From: Pomphorhynchus laevis
Lineage: Eukaryota > Acanthocephala > Palaeacanthocephala > Echinorhynchida > Pomphorhynchidae
Direction of reading: 5' to 3'
Assembly (NCBI GenBank): GCA_012934845.2
Contig: WNNJ02003342.1
Coordinates: forward strand, 18,960-82,959
DNA: 64,000 bases
This document shows, piece after piece, positions 55,601 to 62,460 of the stretch (position 1 is its first letter; each line of letters starts with the position of its first letter). The translations under genes and the position numbers were made by a program. The notes beneath the pieces were generated by a model, which saw only the letters and a program-made list of their open reading frames with translations, did not search any database and was not told the DNA's origin.

Positions 55601-57376
55601 TTAGATGTATTTAAGTGGTTTTAATGTACATTTAATGCACTACATATGAACCTAGGTTTTATTGGATTATTATGTAAATTTGGATTCCAATATAATATAG
55701 ATATAGTTTTATTATCTGATTCAACCTTTATACCCTTTTTATCCATTATAGAGCAGTTACTTATGTTAATTGTTTCTAAACTTTAATCAACACGTTCATA
55801 TGTTGGATTTACATTTAAATCATTATAATTAACTTCTTTCATCAATATATCATATTATATAGATCTTATAGAATGAGGACTTGTAATAATTGTTTCTAAA
55901 CTCAACTCACTACGTTCATATGTTGGATTTACATTTAAATCATTAGAATTAACCTCTTTCATTAGTATATCATAATAAAGCTTTTTGCATATGAAGACAA
56001 AGTTATTACTAGCTTTATCAATAGTTGTTATTATATAGTTATGCTTTAATTTAGTAAGTTTGCTATACATATCTTTATTAATTTGATCTTTCCTTTTATA
56101 ATTGCTTGCTATTTTCATTTTTTAATTACATCAAATATATAAGTTTTCAAAATGTCTATCTTGGATGTATTTAAGCTTTCAAAATTAATCGGCTTACCAA
56201 AGTAGGCATTTAAGTCACTTTATAAAGAATTGTAAATTTTATTTGTAAAATTTATTAAAATTTATTAACTCCGTTATCATTAACTCAGTTAATAATATTT
56301 CGCGTGTAATCTTTCGCTTCCGGCTTATATGATTACTTAAAAATTCACGCGGTTTGGTATCATTATTCGAGATTAGAAGTAAACCGATATTAAGATATCT
56401 TGCGCTGGCATTTCGATTACCTTGCAATATTTTTTGAAGTGTGCTTTAATTACTTTAAGTATTTTATTTATATAGACAGAAAGTGGTTTTAATGTACATT
56501 TAAACGCACTACATATGAACCTAGGTTTTATTGGATTTTTATGTAATTTTGGATTCCGATATAATATAGGTATAGTTTTATTATCTAATTCAACCTTTAT
56601 ACCATTTTTATCCATTATAGAACAGTGACTTGTAATAATTGTTTCTAAACTCAACTCACTACGTTCATATGTTGGATTTACATTTAAATCATTAGAATTA
56701 ACCTCTTTCATTAGTATATCATAATAAAGCTTTTTGCATATGAAGACAAAGTTATTACTAGCTTTATCAATAGTTGTTATTATATAGTTATGCTTTAATT
56801 TAGTAAGTTCTGTATACATATTTTTATTAACTTGAACTTTCTTTTTATAATTGTTTGTTATTAAAAATGTTCATGTATAAGTTTTAATAATTATATTGAT
56901 TCTTCAAAAAGTCAAAAATAAATCATTTAATATTTTAATATTTCATTACTTATGCTTAAAATAAAATCATTGTTATCGCTCAGATAATATTTGTGTGATA
57001 CAAATATGAAAAAATCCCTGACCACAAAAAATGATAGTAAATGATATCTTAATTTTCATTAGAATTTATTAGCACAAACCCCATTTATTTATGTTAATAT
57101 GTTTTTTGTCGCGTTTAGTTCATTCAAAACATTTCAACTTCTACAATATCTCCTTACGGTCATAAGATGAACCCAAATTTTCTCTTTGCTCATAATTACA
57201 TATCACATGCAATACAATCTATTAAACGAGAAGAACCAATTTTTGTATATTTGTGTATAAGTATTAAATTGGACAGAATACAAAGAAGAGTGTTAAAGCA
57301 AGCAGAATGCGTAATGGATAAATTGAAAGATCAAGCGTTATCAGTGGGACTTAAGAATATTTACAAAATTGAATAA
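40604..57376 (+). CDS. Host gene B, predicted multi-exon gene (span)
   Basis: Thirteen plus-strand segments with AG/GT borders and agreeing phases (40604, 40879, 40999, 43396, 43685, 47113, 49280, 49467, 49805, 53327, 53549, 53598 and 57119 starts) give one open protein of roughly 480 residues ending at TAA 57374-57376. It is helical and rich in Leu, Ile, Lys and Asn, with no signal peptide or clear membrane segment and no domain I can name. Introns range from 26-47 bp to over 3 kb, the long ones filled with repeats. The true start upstream is missing. Sequence-like features: a Cys/His stretch ECKKFTCHYSPPHPRLE and RRFYNPFRAASSYLDVYSC. Confidence 0.55.
40879..40953 (+). CDS. Gene B exon
   Basis: 25 codons, YTTESEKLQLRSVSSITVDN FNLTF, between AATTTAG and a good donor TTT/GTAAGC; phase 0 at both ends. 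Followed by a 45-bp intron. Confidence 0.6.
40999..41067 (+). CDS. Gene B exon
   Basis: 23 codons, DGQLKFQQLVNNFSKMPLNY TNM, between TTTATATAG and ATG/GTGAGA; phase 0 at both ends. Confidence 0.6.
41068..43395. other. Gene B intron with short repeats
   Basis: A segment at 41555-41650 (TTTAATAAACGTT, CAATAAATAATCATT) recurs at 44590-44700. A word group TTTAATATTACATTAGTATA ... ATTACATTTTATTGTAATAT occurs at 42130-42200 and again at 42290-42355. Otherwise A+T-rich, no other exon seen. Confidence 0.5.
43396..43613 (+). CDS. Gene B exon
   Basis: Strong acceptor TTCCTCATTCTTCATAG, phase 0. 72 codons plus two bases: NSPQCSINSIIEDMFVECKK, FTCHYSPPHPRLEVVRNNRE, ARKPYIPNLDFIISIQSRIY and on to NYEAKALL, donor TG/GTTAGT. 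Very protein-like and the best single exon of the gene. The C...C.H and PPHPR words may be structural; no family recognised. Confidence 0.7.
43685..43813 (+). CDS. Gene B exon
   Basis: Acceptor ATACTTACAG; the first base completes a Cys codon with the preceding exon. It reads ECDQSFLTQTNSKKKLSMHT, GFKMIIEEWLSVLKVLSNKL and ER, with donor AG/GTATTT in phase 2. The intron before it is 71 bp. Confidence 0.65.
43872..44279. other. Intronic A+T-rich stretch
   Basis: Nothing recognised. Confidence 0.5.
44280..44590 (+). repeat. Degenerate GATGTAAGATT tandem repeat
   Basis: Words of the form (C/A)GATGTAAGATTG(T/C)A recur many times at 44285-44430 and 44510-44570. In addition, a block with GATTTAAGATGCAT(T/G)CAA and GATG(A/T)TTCAG...TTTTTTCTT is present twice about 140 bp apart. 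Confidence 0.65.
44591..45325. other. Intronic A+T-rich stretch
   Basis: 44590-44700 repeats 41555-41650; nothing else recognised. Confidence 0.45.
45330..46010 (-). repeat. Composite repeat, reversed copy
   Basis: Reverse complement of the 35585-36365 unit: hairpin MITE (45370-45530), the 330-bp core, then the other MITE cap (45935-46005), which is cut short. Identity to the other copies is visibly high, so spread was fairly recent. Confidence 0.8.
46011..46485. other. Unassigned repeat-like stretch
   Basis: A word TTTGTCTAATCTTCTTT occurs at 46048 and 46258, and TCTGTTTGACTGGAA is doubled at 46110-46145. No readable protein. Confidence 0.4.
46490..46745 (-). mobile_element. CXC-RT element fragment with intact YADD
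   Basis: The minus strand reads GFTQDDSLLVFASATESIPL (motif B region, cf. GFTQSDPVSVVAFATASIPL at 10.9 kb) and, in the next frame, FWYADDANCVGKYDD (motif C with both Asp). Only about 250 bp remain. Confidence 0.65.
46775..46945. repeat. Hairpin MITE
   Basis: TTGGAACTGGATCAAAAAAG ... GATGCTAACAGAGGTTAGCG ... TTTGATCCAGCTCAAATAAT: the same inverted-repeat MITE as at 16258 and 36185, complete but diverged. Confidence 0.7.
47113..47327 (+). CDS. Gene B exon
   Basis: Acceptor ATTTTTCATTTGAAAG; its first base completes AG+T (Ser). It reads VIPSITKLFDDIFKEEYIRW, YTYDKDLKVANNKFTLLFKI, LKLHDISNYFSKRIMQALLL and HPTSDQYSDKR, with donor A/GTAATT in phase 1. The next exon supplies GA, which agrees. The frame stays open 44 bp past the donor. 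Helical; no family recognised. Confidence 0.65.
47328..48165. other. Gene B intron with a pseudo-LTR-like piece
   Basis: 47920-47992 ends ACGTAGACTCAGTGATATGA, a reversed end of the Naiad-flank repeat; 47690-47730 (GCTGGGTGGAAATATTTGTG ... GGGCCAAACC) may be its other end. The rest is A+T-rich. Confidence 0.4.
48166..48545 (-). repeat. Naiad 5'-region piece and pseudo-LTR-like piece, reversed
   Basis: 48290-48352 (CAACGGCCTTAAGCAGAGCA, GCCCCTTGTCAGAT) is the inverse of the patch at 8700-8755. 48440-48540 ends ACACAGTTAACTGATCTGAT like the other repeat ends. Confidence 0.45.
48546..48975. other. Intronic stretch
   Basis: Nothing recognised. Confidence 0.45.
48976..49205 (+). repeat. tRNA-like SINE with a hammerhead-like core
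   Basis: Head: CCATGTGGAGGAGCGTGCGC, similar to the A-box part of the 28-kb SINE. Further on is TTGATGA-GACC ... GGTC-GAAACG (49100-49148): the hammerhead order with a 4-bp stem II and a 24-nt loop, but U for the first C of CUGAUGA. Flanking GTAGC/GCTA could form stem I. Candidate only. Confidence 0.4.
49280..49419 (+). CDS. Gene B exon
   Basis: Acceptor CAACTTTTTCATTTAAG, two bases, then IAMDLILQDNQSSIVIIPDL, QQFRQSLETILVLLDKICVH and QLKKHS, with a strong donor TCA/GTAAGT in phase 0. A 47-bp intron follows. Confidence 0.7.
49467..49616 (+). CDS. Gene B exon
   Basis: Exactly 50 codons, phase 0 at both ends: DIFPNITWQLNESHVDQIRP, LVNRRFYNPFRAASSYLDVY and SCVHLASKDM, donor ATG/GTAAAC. Codon use is rich in C/G third positions compared with the introns, as expected of coding sequence. 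Confidence 0.7.
49805..49871 (+). CDS. Gene B exon
   Basis: Acceptor ATTTATTTATAG; SIESKETEKNIKTIFRCSLL SS plus one base, donor G/GTAGGC. Phase 0 to phase 1. Confidence 0.6.
49935..50410 (+). repeat. Foldback element with a hammerhead-like core
   Basis: The right arm ends CGTTCTTCCGCGTCTGGCTA; the left arm starts inside (GACGGCTCTATCAACGAATC), so the left end is lost. The core at 50328-50353 reads CTGATAT-GTC-ATGGTGAT-GAC-GAAAC, followed by GGCATC. Outside lies CGCGTGAATTTTGCTAGTCA, the outer flank shared by all family members. Confidence 0.7.
50411..50865. other. Intronic A+T-rich stretch
   Basis: Nothing recognised. Confidence 0.45.
50866..51025 (+). repeat. Dispersed repeat with an RT-like word, copy 1
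   Basis: CTTCTCTGCGTTCATAGACG reads SLRSFIDDIVLM, like motif C of a non-LTR RT, followed by ATGAACTTATCTTTTCTTTA. Copies at 51690-51870 and (partial) 52805-52885. Too short to classify. Confidence 0.45.
51265..51540 (-). repeat. Solo pseudo-LTR-like repeat, nearly complete
   Basis: Reverse complement of 5560-5820 over about 270 bp: GGCCGAAACCTGATAACATA ... GACGTTTATTTT ... TACGTAGACTCAGTTAGCTG. No Naiad coding sequence adjoins it. High identity to the 5.6-kb copy. Confidence 0.75.
51690..51870 (+). repeat. Dispersed repeat with an RT-like word, copy 2
   Basis: TTCTCTGCGTTTATAGACCA ... ATGAACTTATCTTTTCTTCA ... CATTGCGGACATTGAATATG. The open frame at 51669-51896 is not conserved in copy 1, so I do not treat it as a gene, although TTTATAG/ACC resembles an acceptor with the phase gene B needs. 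Confidence 0.45.
52194..52737 (+). repeat. Minisatellite, seven 78-bp units
   Basis: Unit begins TTCCACTTAACACACAACCA and ends CCCACGAAAATAATA; starts at 52194, 52272, 52350, 52428, 52506, 52584 and 52662, exactly 78 apart. The last unit lacks 2 bp. Variation is minimal: one base in the first unit, and an A-to-G in the last two. A TCAACACAATAGTTGTGTTGA palindrome precedes it. As 78 is divisible by three, both strands stay open, which explains the two long ORFs here. Confidence 0.95.
52738..53326. other. Intronic stretch
   Basis: 52805-52885 is a partial third copy of the 50.9-kb repeat. 52970-53015 has CAACTATCCATTTAT repeated direct and inverted. No exon seen. Confidence 0.4.
53327..53395 (+). 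CDS. Gene B exon
   Basis: Acceptor AGTTCTAATAG, two bases completing G+AT (Asp) with the 49871 donor, then FGNMPIQPLGTSTLKLYSLF NL and donor G/GTGATT. Phase 1 to phase 1. The frame stays open 33 bp past the donor. Confidence 0.45.
53549..53571 (+). CDS. Gene B candidate micro-exon (23 bp)
   Basis: Between TTTATTTTGAAG and CGG/GTATTG; reads (V)DFLQNLR. It is the segment that turns phase 1 into phase 0 so that the exons on either side agree, and the intron after it would be only 26 bp. Attractive but rests on phase logic. Confidence 0.3.
53598..53675 (+). CDS. Gene B exon
   Basis: 26 codons, LMLSAPDAFIVRTRLPGIRR NSLTLA, between AAAGCATAG and GCT/GTAAAT; phase 0 at both ends. An in-frame stop just before the acceptor shows that the frame is not open by chance upstream. 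Confidence 0.6.
53700..55139. other. Gene B intron, no further exon seen
   Basis: 53755-53830 and 54090-54160 share ACCCATAAT, TTCTTCCA and TAGTTTTATTGGAACAAAGA, a diverged direct repeat about 330 bp apart. The overlapping ORFs here are not supported. Confidence 0.45.
55260..56880 (-). mobile_element. Tandem truncated Naiad fragments
   Basis: At least three partial copies of the same RT region follow one another on the minus strand: about 55262-55610, 55616-56210 (itself internally duplicated near 55855) and 56400-56880. Each carries pieces of TTIDKASNNFVFICKKLYYD, NPTYERSELSLETIITS and PILYRNPKLHKNPIKPRF. A foldback fragment (56260-56410) splits the last two. Stacked partial copies are a known PLE habit. 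The third reads open for 149 codons; all lack the catalytic centre. Confidence 0.75.
56260..56410 (+). repeat. Foldback family fragment
   Basis: TCTTTCGCTTCCGGCTTATA, AAAAATTCACGCGG and GATATCTTGCGCTGGCATTT match the outer flank and inner arm of the 37.8-kb element. Confidence 0.5.
56881..57118. other. Intronic stretch
   Basis: Nothing recognised up to the acceptor of the last gene B exon. Confidence 0.45.
57119..57376 (+). CDS. Gene B terminal exon
   Basis: Acceptor TTTTTTGTCGCGTTTAG, phase 0, 85 codons to TAA: FIQNISTSTISPYGHKMNPN, FLFAHNYISHAIQSIKREEP, then a charged helix IKLDRIQRRVLKQAECVMDK and a Lys-rich end NIYKIE. Phase agrees with the 53598-53675 exon. Confidence 0.55.
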   Translation, partial: FIQNISTSTISPYGHKMNPNFLFAHNYISHAIQSIKREEPIFVYLCISIKLDRIQRRVLKQAECVMDKLKDQALSVGLKNIYKIE

Positions 57377-57400
57377 AATTTAATTTAACTGTAATTTGAA

Positions 57401-57606
57401 TTATATTTGTGATTTTGAAAACTGAATAAAATTCGATGACTCTATAAGAATATACAGAATAATTGTCTTCATCTGAATTCCAAAATGCACTTCTTCGTTT
57501 TCATTATGATTCCTAAGATACAGATCAATAACATTGGACCATAATCCAATGGTCCAGATAATACAACAACAGTTGTTCATATGATATCCGTAACACAAGG
57601 AAATAA
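57401..57606 (-). CDS. Candidate terminal exon, gene C
   Basis: Minus-strand frame after AAAAATAG: two bases, then ISLCYGYHMNNCCCIIWTIG LWSNVIDLYL, a possible membrane segment, NHNENEEVHFGIQMKTI, ending TAA at 57401. Its start phase suits the exon at 60252-60319. The acceptor lacks a pyrimidine tract. If real, it ends about 25 bp from the end of gene B, tail to tail. Confidence 0.25.
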
Positions 57607-57639
57607 CTATTTTTCGTACGTGAAAGAAAAACGAAAACA

Positions 57640-57915
57640 GTGAATGATTCTATTTGGTGAAGCGGTAGTGCTGGTTTAGCGGAGAAATGAGATTACTAGA
57701 GTTTTCTAGTACATCGTTCACATGATTTGTTGATAGAGCCGTATGCTAGTCCTCCTTTGCATCCAGCAGTGGGAGGGATCCGGCACTGGTAAGTCATTGT
57801 GATGACGAAACGGTAACTAGTACTGTTTTCGTCGTTCTTCCGCGTCTGGCTAATACTGTTTTCGTTTTTCTTTTGCGTCTGGCTTACATGATTGTTAACA
57901 TAATTCAAGCGGAAT
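57640..57915 (+). repeat. Foldback-family right arm with hammerhead-like core
   Basis: Runs from TTCTATTTGGTGAAGCGGTA through the core 57786-57811 (CTGGTAA-GTC-ATTGTGAT-GAC-GAAAC) to CGTCTGGCTAATACTG and a second, duplicated TTTTGCGTCTGGCTTACATG end, then CAAGCGGAATAGTATCATTT. Only one arm is present. Confidence 0.65.
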
Positions 57916-59510
57916 AGTATCATTTGAGATATTCTATTATTGTAGTTTTAATTCCAGATCCGTAATAAATTATTTTTTAAAATAATTTAAAATAATAATT
58001 TTAATAATTTAATTTGATTTTTTAATTTAATAATTTCTAATTTTTTATTTATTCACGTTATATTTTTTTGTAATTTTTAAATTCTCTAACAAAGAAAAAT
58101 AACAGAAATATTTAAATAAAAATTATAAATCACCAAATACTTCTTTTATTCGAAAAAAAATTATTTTTATATATTAGAAAATTTCATTTCTGGGAAATTG
58201 TAGATCAAAATAAATTAACGTCTTTTATAAATTTAAATTTAAATAAAGGAATTAAATTAAATTAAAATATTAAAATTTATTTTTATTTAATTCTCGTTAT
58301 CTTTAATAAATAAAGTATAATATAATAATATAATATAATAATATAATAATTATATTATATTTAATAATATAATTTTTTGTATTTTTATTTACATGCTACT
58401 TATAACGAATATTTTACGAATTGATTAACTCATTGACTCATTTCTTAAATTGAAAATACGTCAATTTAAATAGTTCATATTTTTATGGCCAGGACGCACA
58501 CCAATATTCTTATATAATATTTTAAGTTTTATCTTCCAGAAATTTACAGATATATGATATCTAGATACGATAACCCTGAGAATTAATATCAGGATTTACG
58601 GATAAAATTCAAATTTGACAGAAAGTAACTAGAAGTTGCTAACATTAGCCAGTCAAATGTATTCGAAATTAATTCAAAATTCATAATTGGTTCTAACTTG
58701 ATTTCAATAGCTCAGTAAGTTTTATTTGAACAAATTAATTAAGCATATAAAATTAATTGATATTTTTCAAATCAACGCGAAATTAATTAATTTTAAATCG
58801 TCACGTGGTAAGACTTAAAAAGGCTTACATTTCAAGCACAATAAATTTTTCGAATTGGCCCTTATTATCGAATACTAGCAATTCCAATTATTAATTTGTT
58901 ACAGTTCGGCGAAAAATGTAATGACTGAAAAAATACAAAAACATAAATTTAGCAATTAAATCAACAAATAATTTTCAGCTTGTAACTTTCTAAATTTTTA
59001 TAAATTTATTTATGGAGCTGGAGATAATGAAATAAAATTTGATAGATGACTGCTATTAGACGAAAGAAACAGTCAGCTATTGAAAATGCTCTCCAATTTT
59101 AAGAGAGTTCAAGGAGTTTTGTCCATACAATATAATATCATTTATTATAGATACATATCATATATATTACATATATACGTTCATCTAATTTTTAAAAACC
59201 AAGTTATTCCACTTTTTATAATTGACGGAGTAAACTCCCGTCAATTATTGCTACCAAAGAAGAGTATTCATTGGCAGAATTATTATTTTAAGCAATTGTT
59301 TCTACTTTTTGGTCTTCTACGCCTATGTTTCGGTTATCTGTTTGAACTTTAATTTCAAATTTTTTCTTACCCAGAAAGAGCTTATATTTCAACGTTATAT
59401 ATAATGTATATATACATTATATATGTATATTGGTAGTACGAAAATCACTTGAAATTGTGGTCTAGTATCCAAAAAAGGCTACAATTAATTTTTCGTGAGG
59501 AATTGCTTGT
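57916..59510. other. Gene-free A+T-rich stretch
   Basis: No convincing exon. 59222-59246 is a small hairpin (TTGACGGAGT/ACTCCCGTCAA). The ORF 59080-59352 has no splice or family support. Confidence 0.45.
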
Positions 59511-59514
59511 GTCT

Positions 59515-59630
59515 TTACAGTTATCACAAAAGCAGTCGAAACGTACCCTAACCACTTCATCCGTTTGACGATGACTGCTGGGTGGTTAGGAGCGTCTCGG
59601 AGTGATACAATAGACTGATGAAGCTGATGA
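59515..59630 (+). repeat. Structured repeat, GAAACGT type
   Basis: CAGTCGAAACGTA followed by the stem CCCTAACCAC / GTGGTTAGG and AGCGTCTCGG, the same layout as at 22.1 and 61.9 kb with a different stem sequence. It ends with CTGATGAAGCTGATGATCGA. Confidence 0.45.
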
Positions 59631-59735
59631 TCGAAAATATATATAATATATAATATATAATATATTATATATAATATAATATATATTATATATTATAATA
59701 TATATTATATAATATAATATATTATATAATAACAA
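59631..59735. repeat. TATA-type simple repeat
   Basis: About 100 bp of (TATAA/TATAT)n with local inversions. Confidence 0.85.
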
Positions 59736-59737
59736 AT

Positions 59738-60135
59738 TTCTTATTTCGTAACAAATAAGAAACTTAAAGAGTAATCAACACCAATAAATCAAATATATTA
59801 TATTATATAATATATAATATAATTTAATTTATAATTTAATTTTTAATGTTAAAAATATAATAAATTTTTGTAGATTAAATAACAGAGATCATAATTATCT
59901 ACTAATAATTAGCTAATCTACATAATTAGCTAATTATGATAATTATTATCATAATTTATCAACTTAAGAGATTGTAGATACTTTGGAGATTTTATAAATT
60001 TGCTTCGCTTATTTTCACATTTAAAAGTAATTTATGAGAAACGTTTTAGAAAGAGCAACTAACAAATTAGTTACGAATAATATCGTAACAAATAAGAAAC
60101 TTAAAGAGTAATCAACACCAATAAATCAAATTTAT
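59738..60135 (+). repeat. Direct duplication, 45 bp exact
   Basis: CGTAACAAATAAGAAACTTA, AAGAGTAATCAACACCAATA and AATCAAAT occur without change at 59755 and 60084, separated by A+T-rich sequence. Confidence 0.8.
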
Positions 60136-60251
60136 TCGTTTGTCGAAATAAAACAATTTACAAGAAAACGAAACTTTGAACTTTCAGCAATTTGTGACTT
60201 TCATTGAACCAATACCTTTAATTGATTTTGCGTATTTTATTTCGTAATTAC

Positions 60252-60319
60252 CTGCGCTAGATTTACGTGGTGAAGGTAAAGGAGGCTTGTCGATTTCATC
60301 CACAGTAGATAAGTTTTCG
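60252..60319 (-). CDS. Candidate exon, gene C
   Basis: Minus strand: acceptor TTTTCTGTCATAG, one base, then ENLSTVDEIDKPPLPSPRKS SA and one base before a good donor CAG/GTAATT. Pro- and Ser-rich, like a disordered linker with a possible PxLPxP SH3-binding motif. Both splice sites are good. Partner exons are uncertain (57401-57606 fits in phase). Confidence 0.5.
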
Positions 60320-60675
60320 CTATGACAGAAAATATGAAAATTTATTTTTTACGAAATAGGTATCAATAAAAATCAATAATTATATAATTATATAATTATA
60401 TCAATAATTATCTTTAATTTATATTAAAAAGTAAGAATATATTAGATAAAAATAAAATTTACAACCGTATAAATGACAAATTTATTTTAATATATTTTTA
60501 AAAAATCACCATATAAATTTACTTTAGAAATATAAAAATATATTAATAATACAATAAAATAATAAAATAGTAAAAATAATTTTCTAATTGTTATAAATTT
60601 ACAGAAATGAAATGGATGAAAAGATTTTATTACCAACACGTTATAATGACACGTTATTATGACGCTGCACGCTGC
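60320..60675. other. Gene-free A+T-rich stretch
   Basis: Nothing recognised. Confidence 0.45.
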
Positions 60676-62115
60676 CTTAATTTTATATATAAGCCAACAA
60701 CTGCACGCTACATTTCAGTATTGGTTGACCTCATAATATTGTTAAAAATATTATATTATTGAATATTATTAAATATATTGAATATATTATATATTAGTTG
60801 CACATTCATAAGATAAGGTAAAGATAGGGATTGACAAACAATGATTCTCTTAGATTTTCAGTTTTAATACAGACAAGTATGACATTAAAATCGCCTGCTA
60901 CGACTAAATCGCCTATTTAAAACTGTGTATGATGACAATTTGAAAAACTACCTATCTAAAAACTACCCATCAACTAGTCATCTATAGTTTGTTTCCTAAT
61001 TTTAATGTGTCAATGTATTATACCAATAATTTTAAGTTGATATACCTGTGTAGTCATTGTTAACATTGAAATTCTGATGACTATTTTTATCATTCATGCC
61101 ACTTTAATCCTATCTACAAGCCAACATCAATACGCTACATTTCAGTATTGGTGAAACTTATTAGCTACTAATCCGATACCTTCTTTTCACGTTTCGGTTA
61201 TTCTTAATGTTGGCTGACGATCACTCGACTCGTCTGCTTATATTTGGCAATCATATCGAATGAAATACTTTCGTCTTACATTTTTTAAATTTACTTAAAA
61301 TCATTTATGATTTCAAATTAAATAAGCGCTGATAGGGGAATGTTCTACTTTAGTCGTCTACAGTTCATTTTCTAATTTTAAGTTAATTATATTGTTCAGT
61401 CATTGATACAATTGAAATTTTTGATGACACTGCACTTTGCTTCAATCCTAAATGCCAAGAGCAGTACGCTACATTTCAGTATTGGTGGAGCTCATCAGCT
61501 ACTGATCAAATACCTACGTATCACGTTTCGGTCCTTTTAATGTCGGCTGAAGATCACTCGATTCGTCTGATGTACTGACTACTAGTCAATACATTGATAA
61601 TACTGCACTTTGCTTTAGTCCTATCTATAAGCCAACATCATTACGCTACATTTTTTTACGTTACATCACGTTTCATTCCTTTTAATGTTGGCTGGAGATC
61701 TTTTTAATGTTGGCTTATAGATAGGATTGAAGCAAAGTGCAGCGCTAAAAAATATAAAAATTTAAAATTTAAAAAATTCGTATATTTCCTATCTTAAAAG
61801 ATGATAAATTGAGCAATTGCATCTTTCAAATGCATAGTAAACCTTAACTTAAGCTATATTTACAAATGTATAGTCGTGTTAGAGTACGCTACATTTCAGT
61901 ATTGGTGGACCTCATCAGGTACTGGTCCAATATCTACGTTTCACGTTTTTTTTAATTAAAAAAGTTCTTTTCGTGATTGTCAGTCAATTTTAAAACGGAG
62001 CGAAAAGTAAAACGTTTCGGTCCGTTCTAATGAGCTTCATCAATACTGAAATGTAGCGTACTGCTGTTGGCTTATAGGCAGAGTCAAAACAACGTGCAGT
62101 GTCATTAAATATTTC
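60676..62115 (+). repeat. Cluster of GCTACATTTCAGTATTGG repeats
   Basis: At least five copies of CGCTACATTTCAGTATTGGT (60700, 61130, 61470, 61885; inverted near 62030), each followed by TCATCAG-like and ACGTTTC-like words and preceded by ATAAGCCAACA. Read in reverse: GAAACGTAG-stem-CTGATGAG-stem'-CTGAAATGTAGCG. Between copies lie duplicated flanks (CACTGCACTTTGCTT; GATGACTAGTTGA-like). A 138-bp palindrome is at 61603-61740. Confidence 0.7.
61603..61740. repeat. Palindrome within the repeat cluster
   Basis: GCACTTTGCTTTAGTCCTAT and CTATAAGCCAACAT on the left are mirrored by ATGTTGGCTTATAGATAGGA and TTGAAGCAAAGTGC on the right, about 58 bp apart. Confidence 0.8.
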
Positions 62116-62284
62116 AATTATATTAATGATTAAGCAATTAAATTAACTTAAAATTAGGAACCAAACTATAGATGACTAGTTTGATAAAAGTAATTTATTT
62201 CAAAATAGGTAGGTTTTTAAATTGAAGGTAGAACTTATCTACCGACGCTGATTTTAATTGAAATCAGAAATGAGTTCAATTAAA

Positions 62285-62460
62285 TTCGCTCAAGGGAGAG
62301 TGAGACCATTCCGCGTGAATGACGTTGCTAATCATTTAAGCCAGACGCGGTCTGCATCCAGTAGTGTGATGGATCTTGAACTGATAAGTCATTGTGATGA
62401 CGAAACGGTACTTGTTACTGTTATCGTTTTCTTTCGCGTCTAGATTAAATGATTAGTAAT
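62285..62460 (+). repeat. Short foldback element with hammerhead-like core
   Basis: ACCATTCCGCGTGAATGACG ... TTTAAGCCAGACGCGG at the left, the core at 62381-62406 (CTGATAA-GTC-ATTGTGAT-GAC-GAAAC), then TTCTTTCGCGTCTAGATTAA at the right. The middle of the element has been deleted, leaving about 170 bp. Confidence 0.65.

Noticed and set aside
59080-59352. 90-codon plus-strand ORF
   Set aside because: Low-complexity aromatic and Ile-rich reading, overlaps a hairpin, no good splice sites.
62258-62443. 61-codon ORF
   Set aside because: Lies over a short foldback element with a hammerhead-like core.
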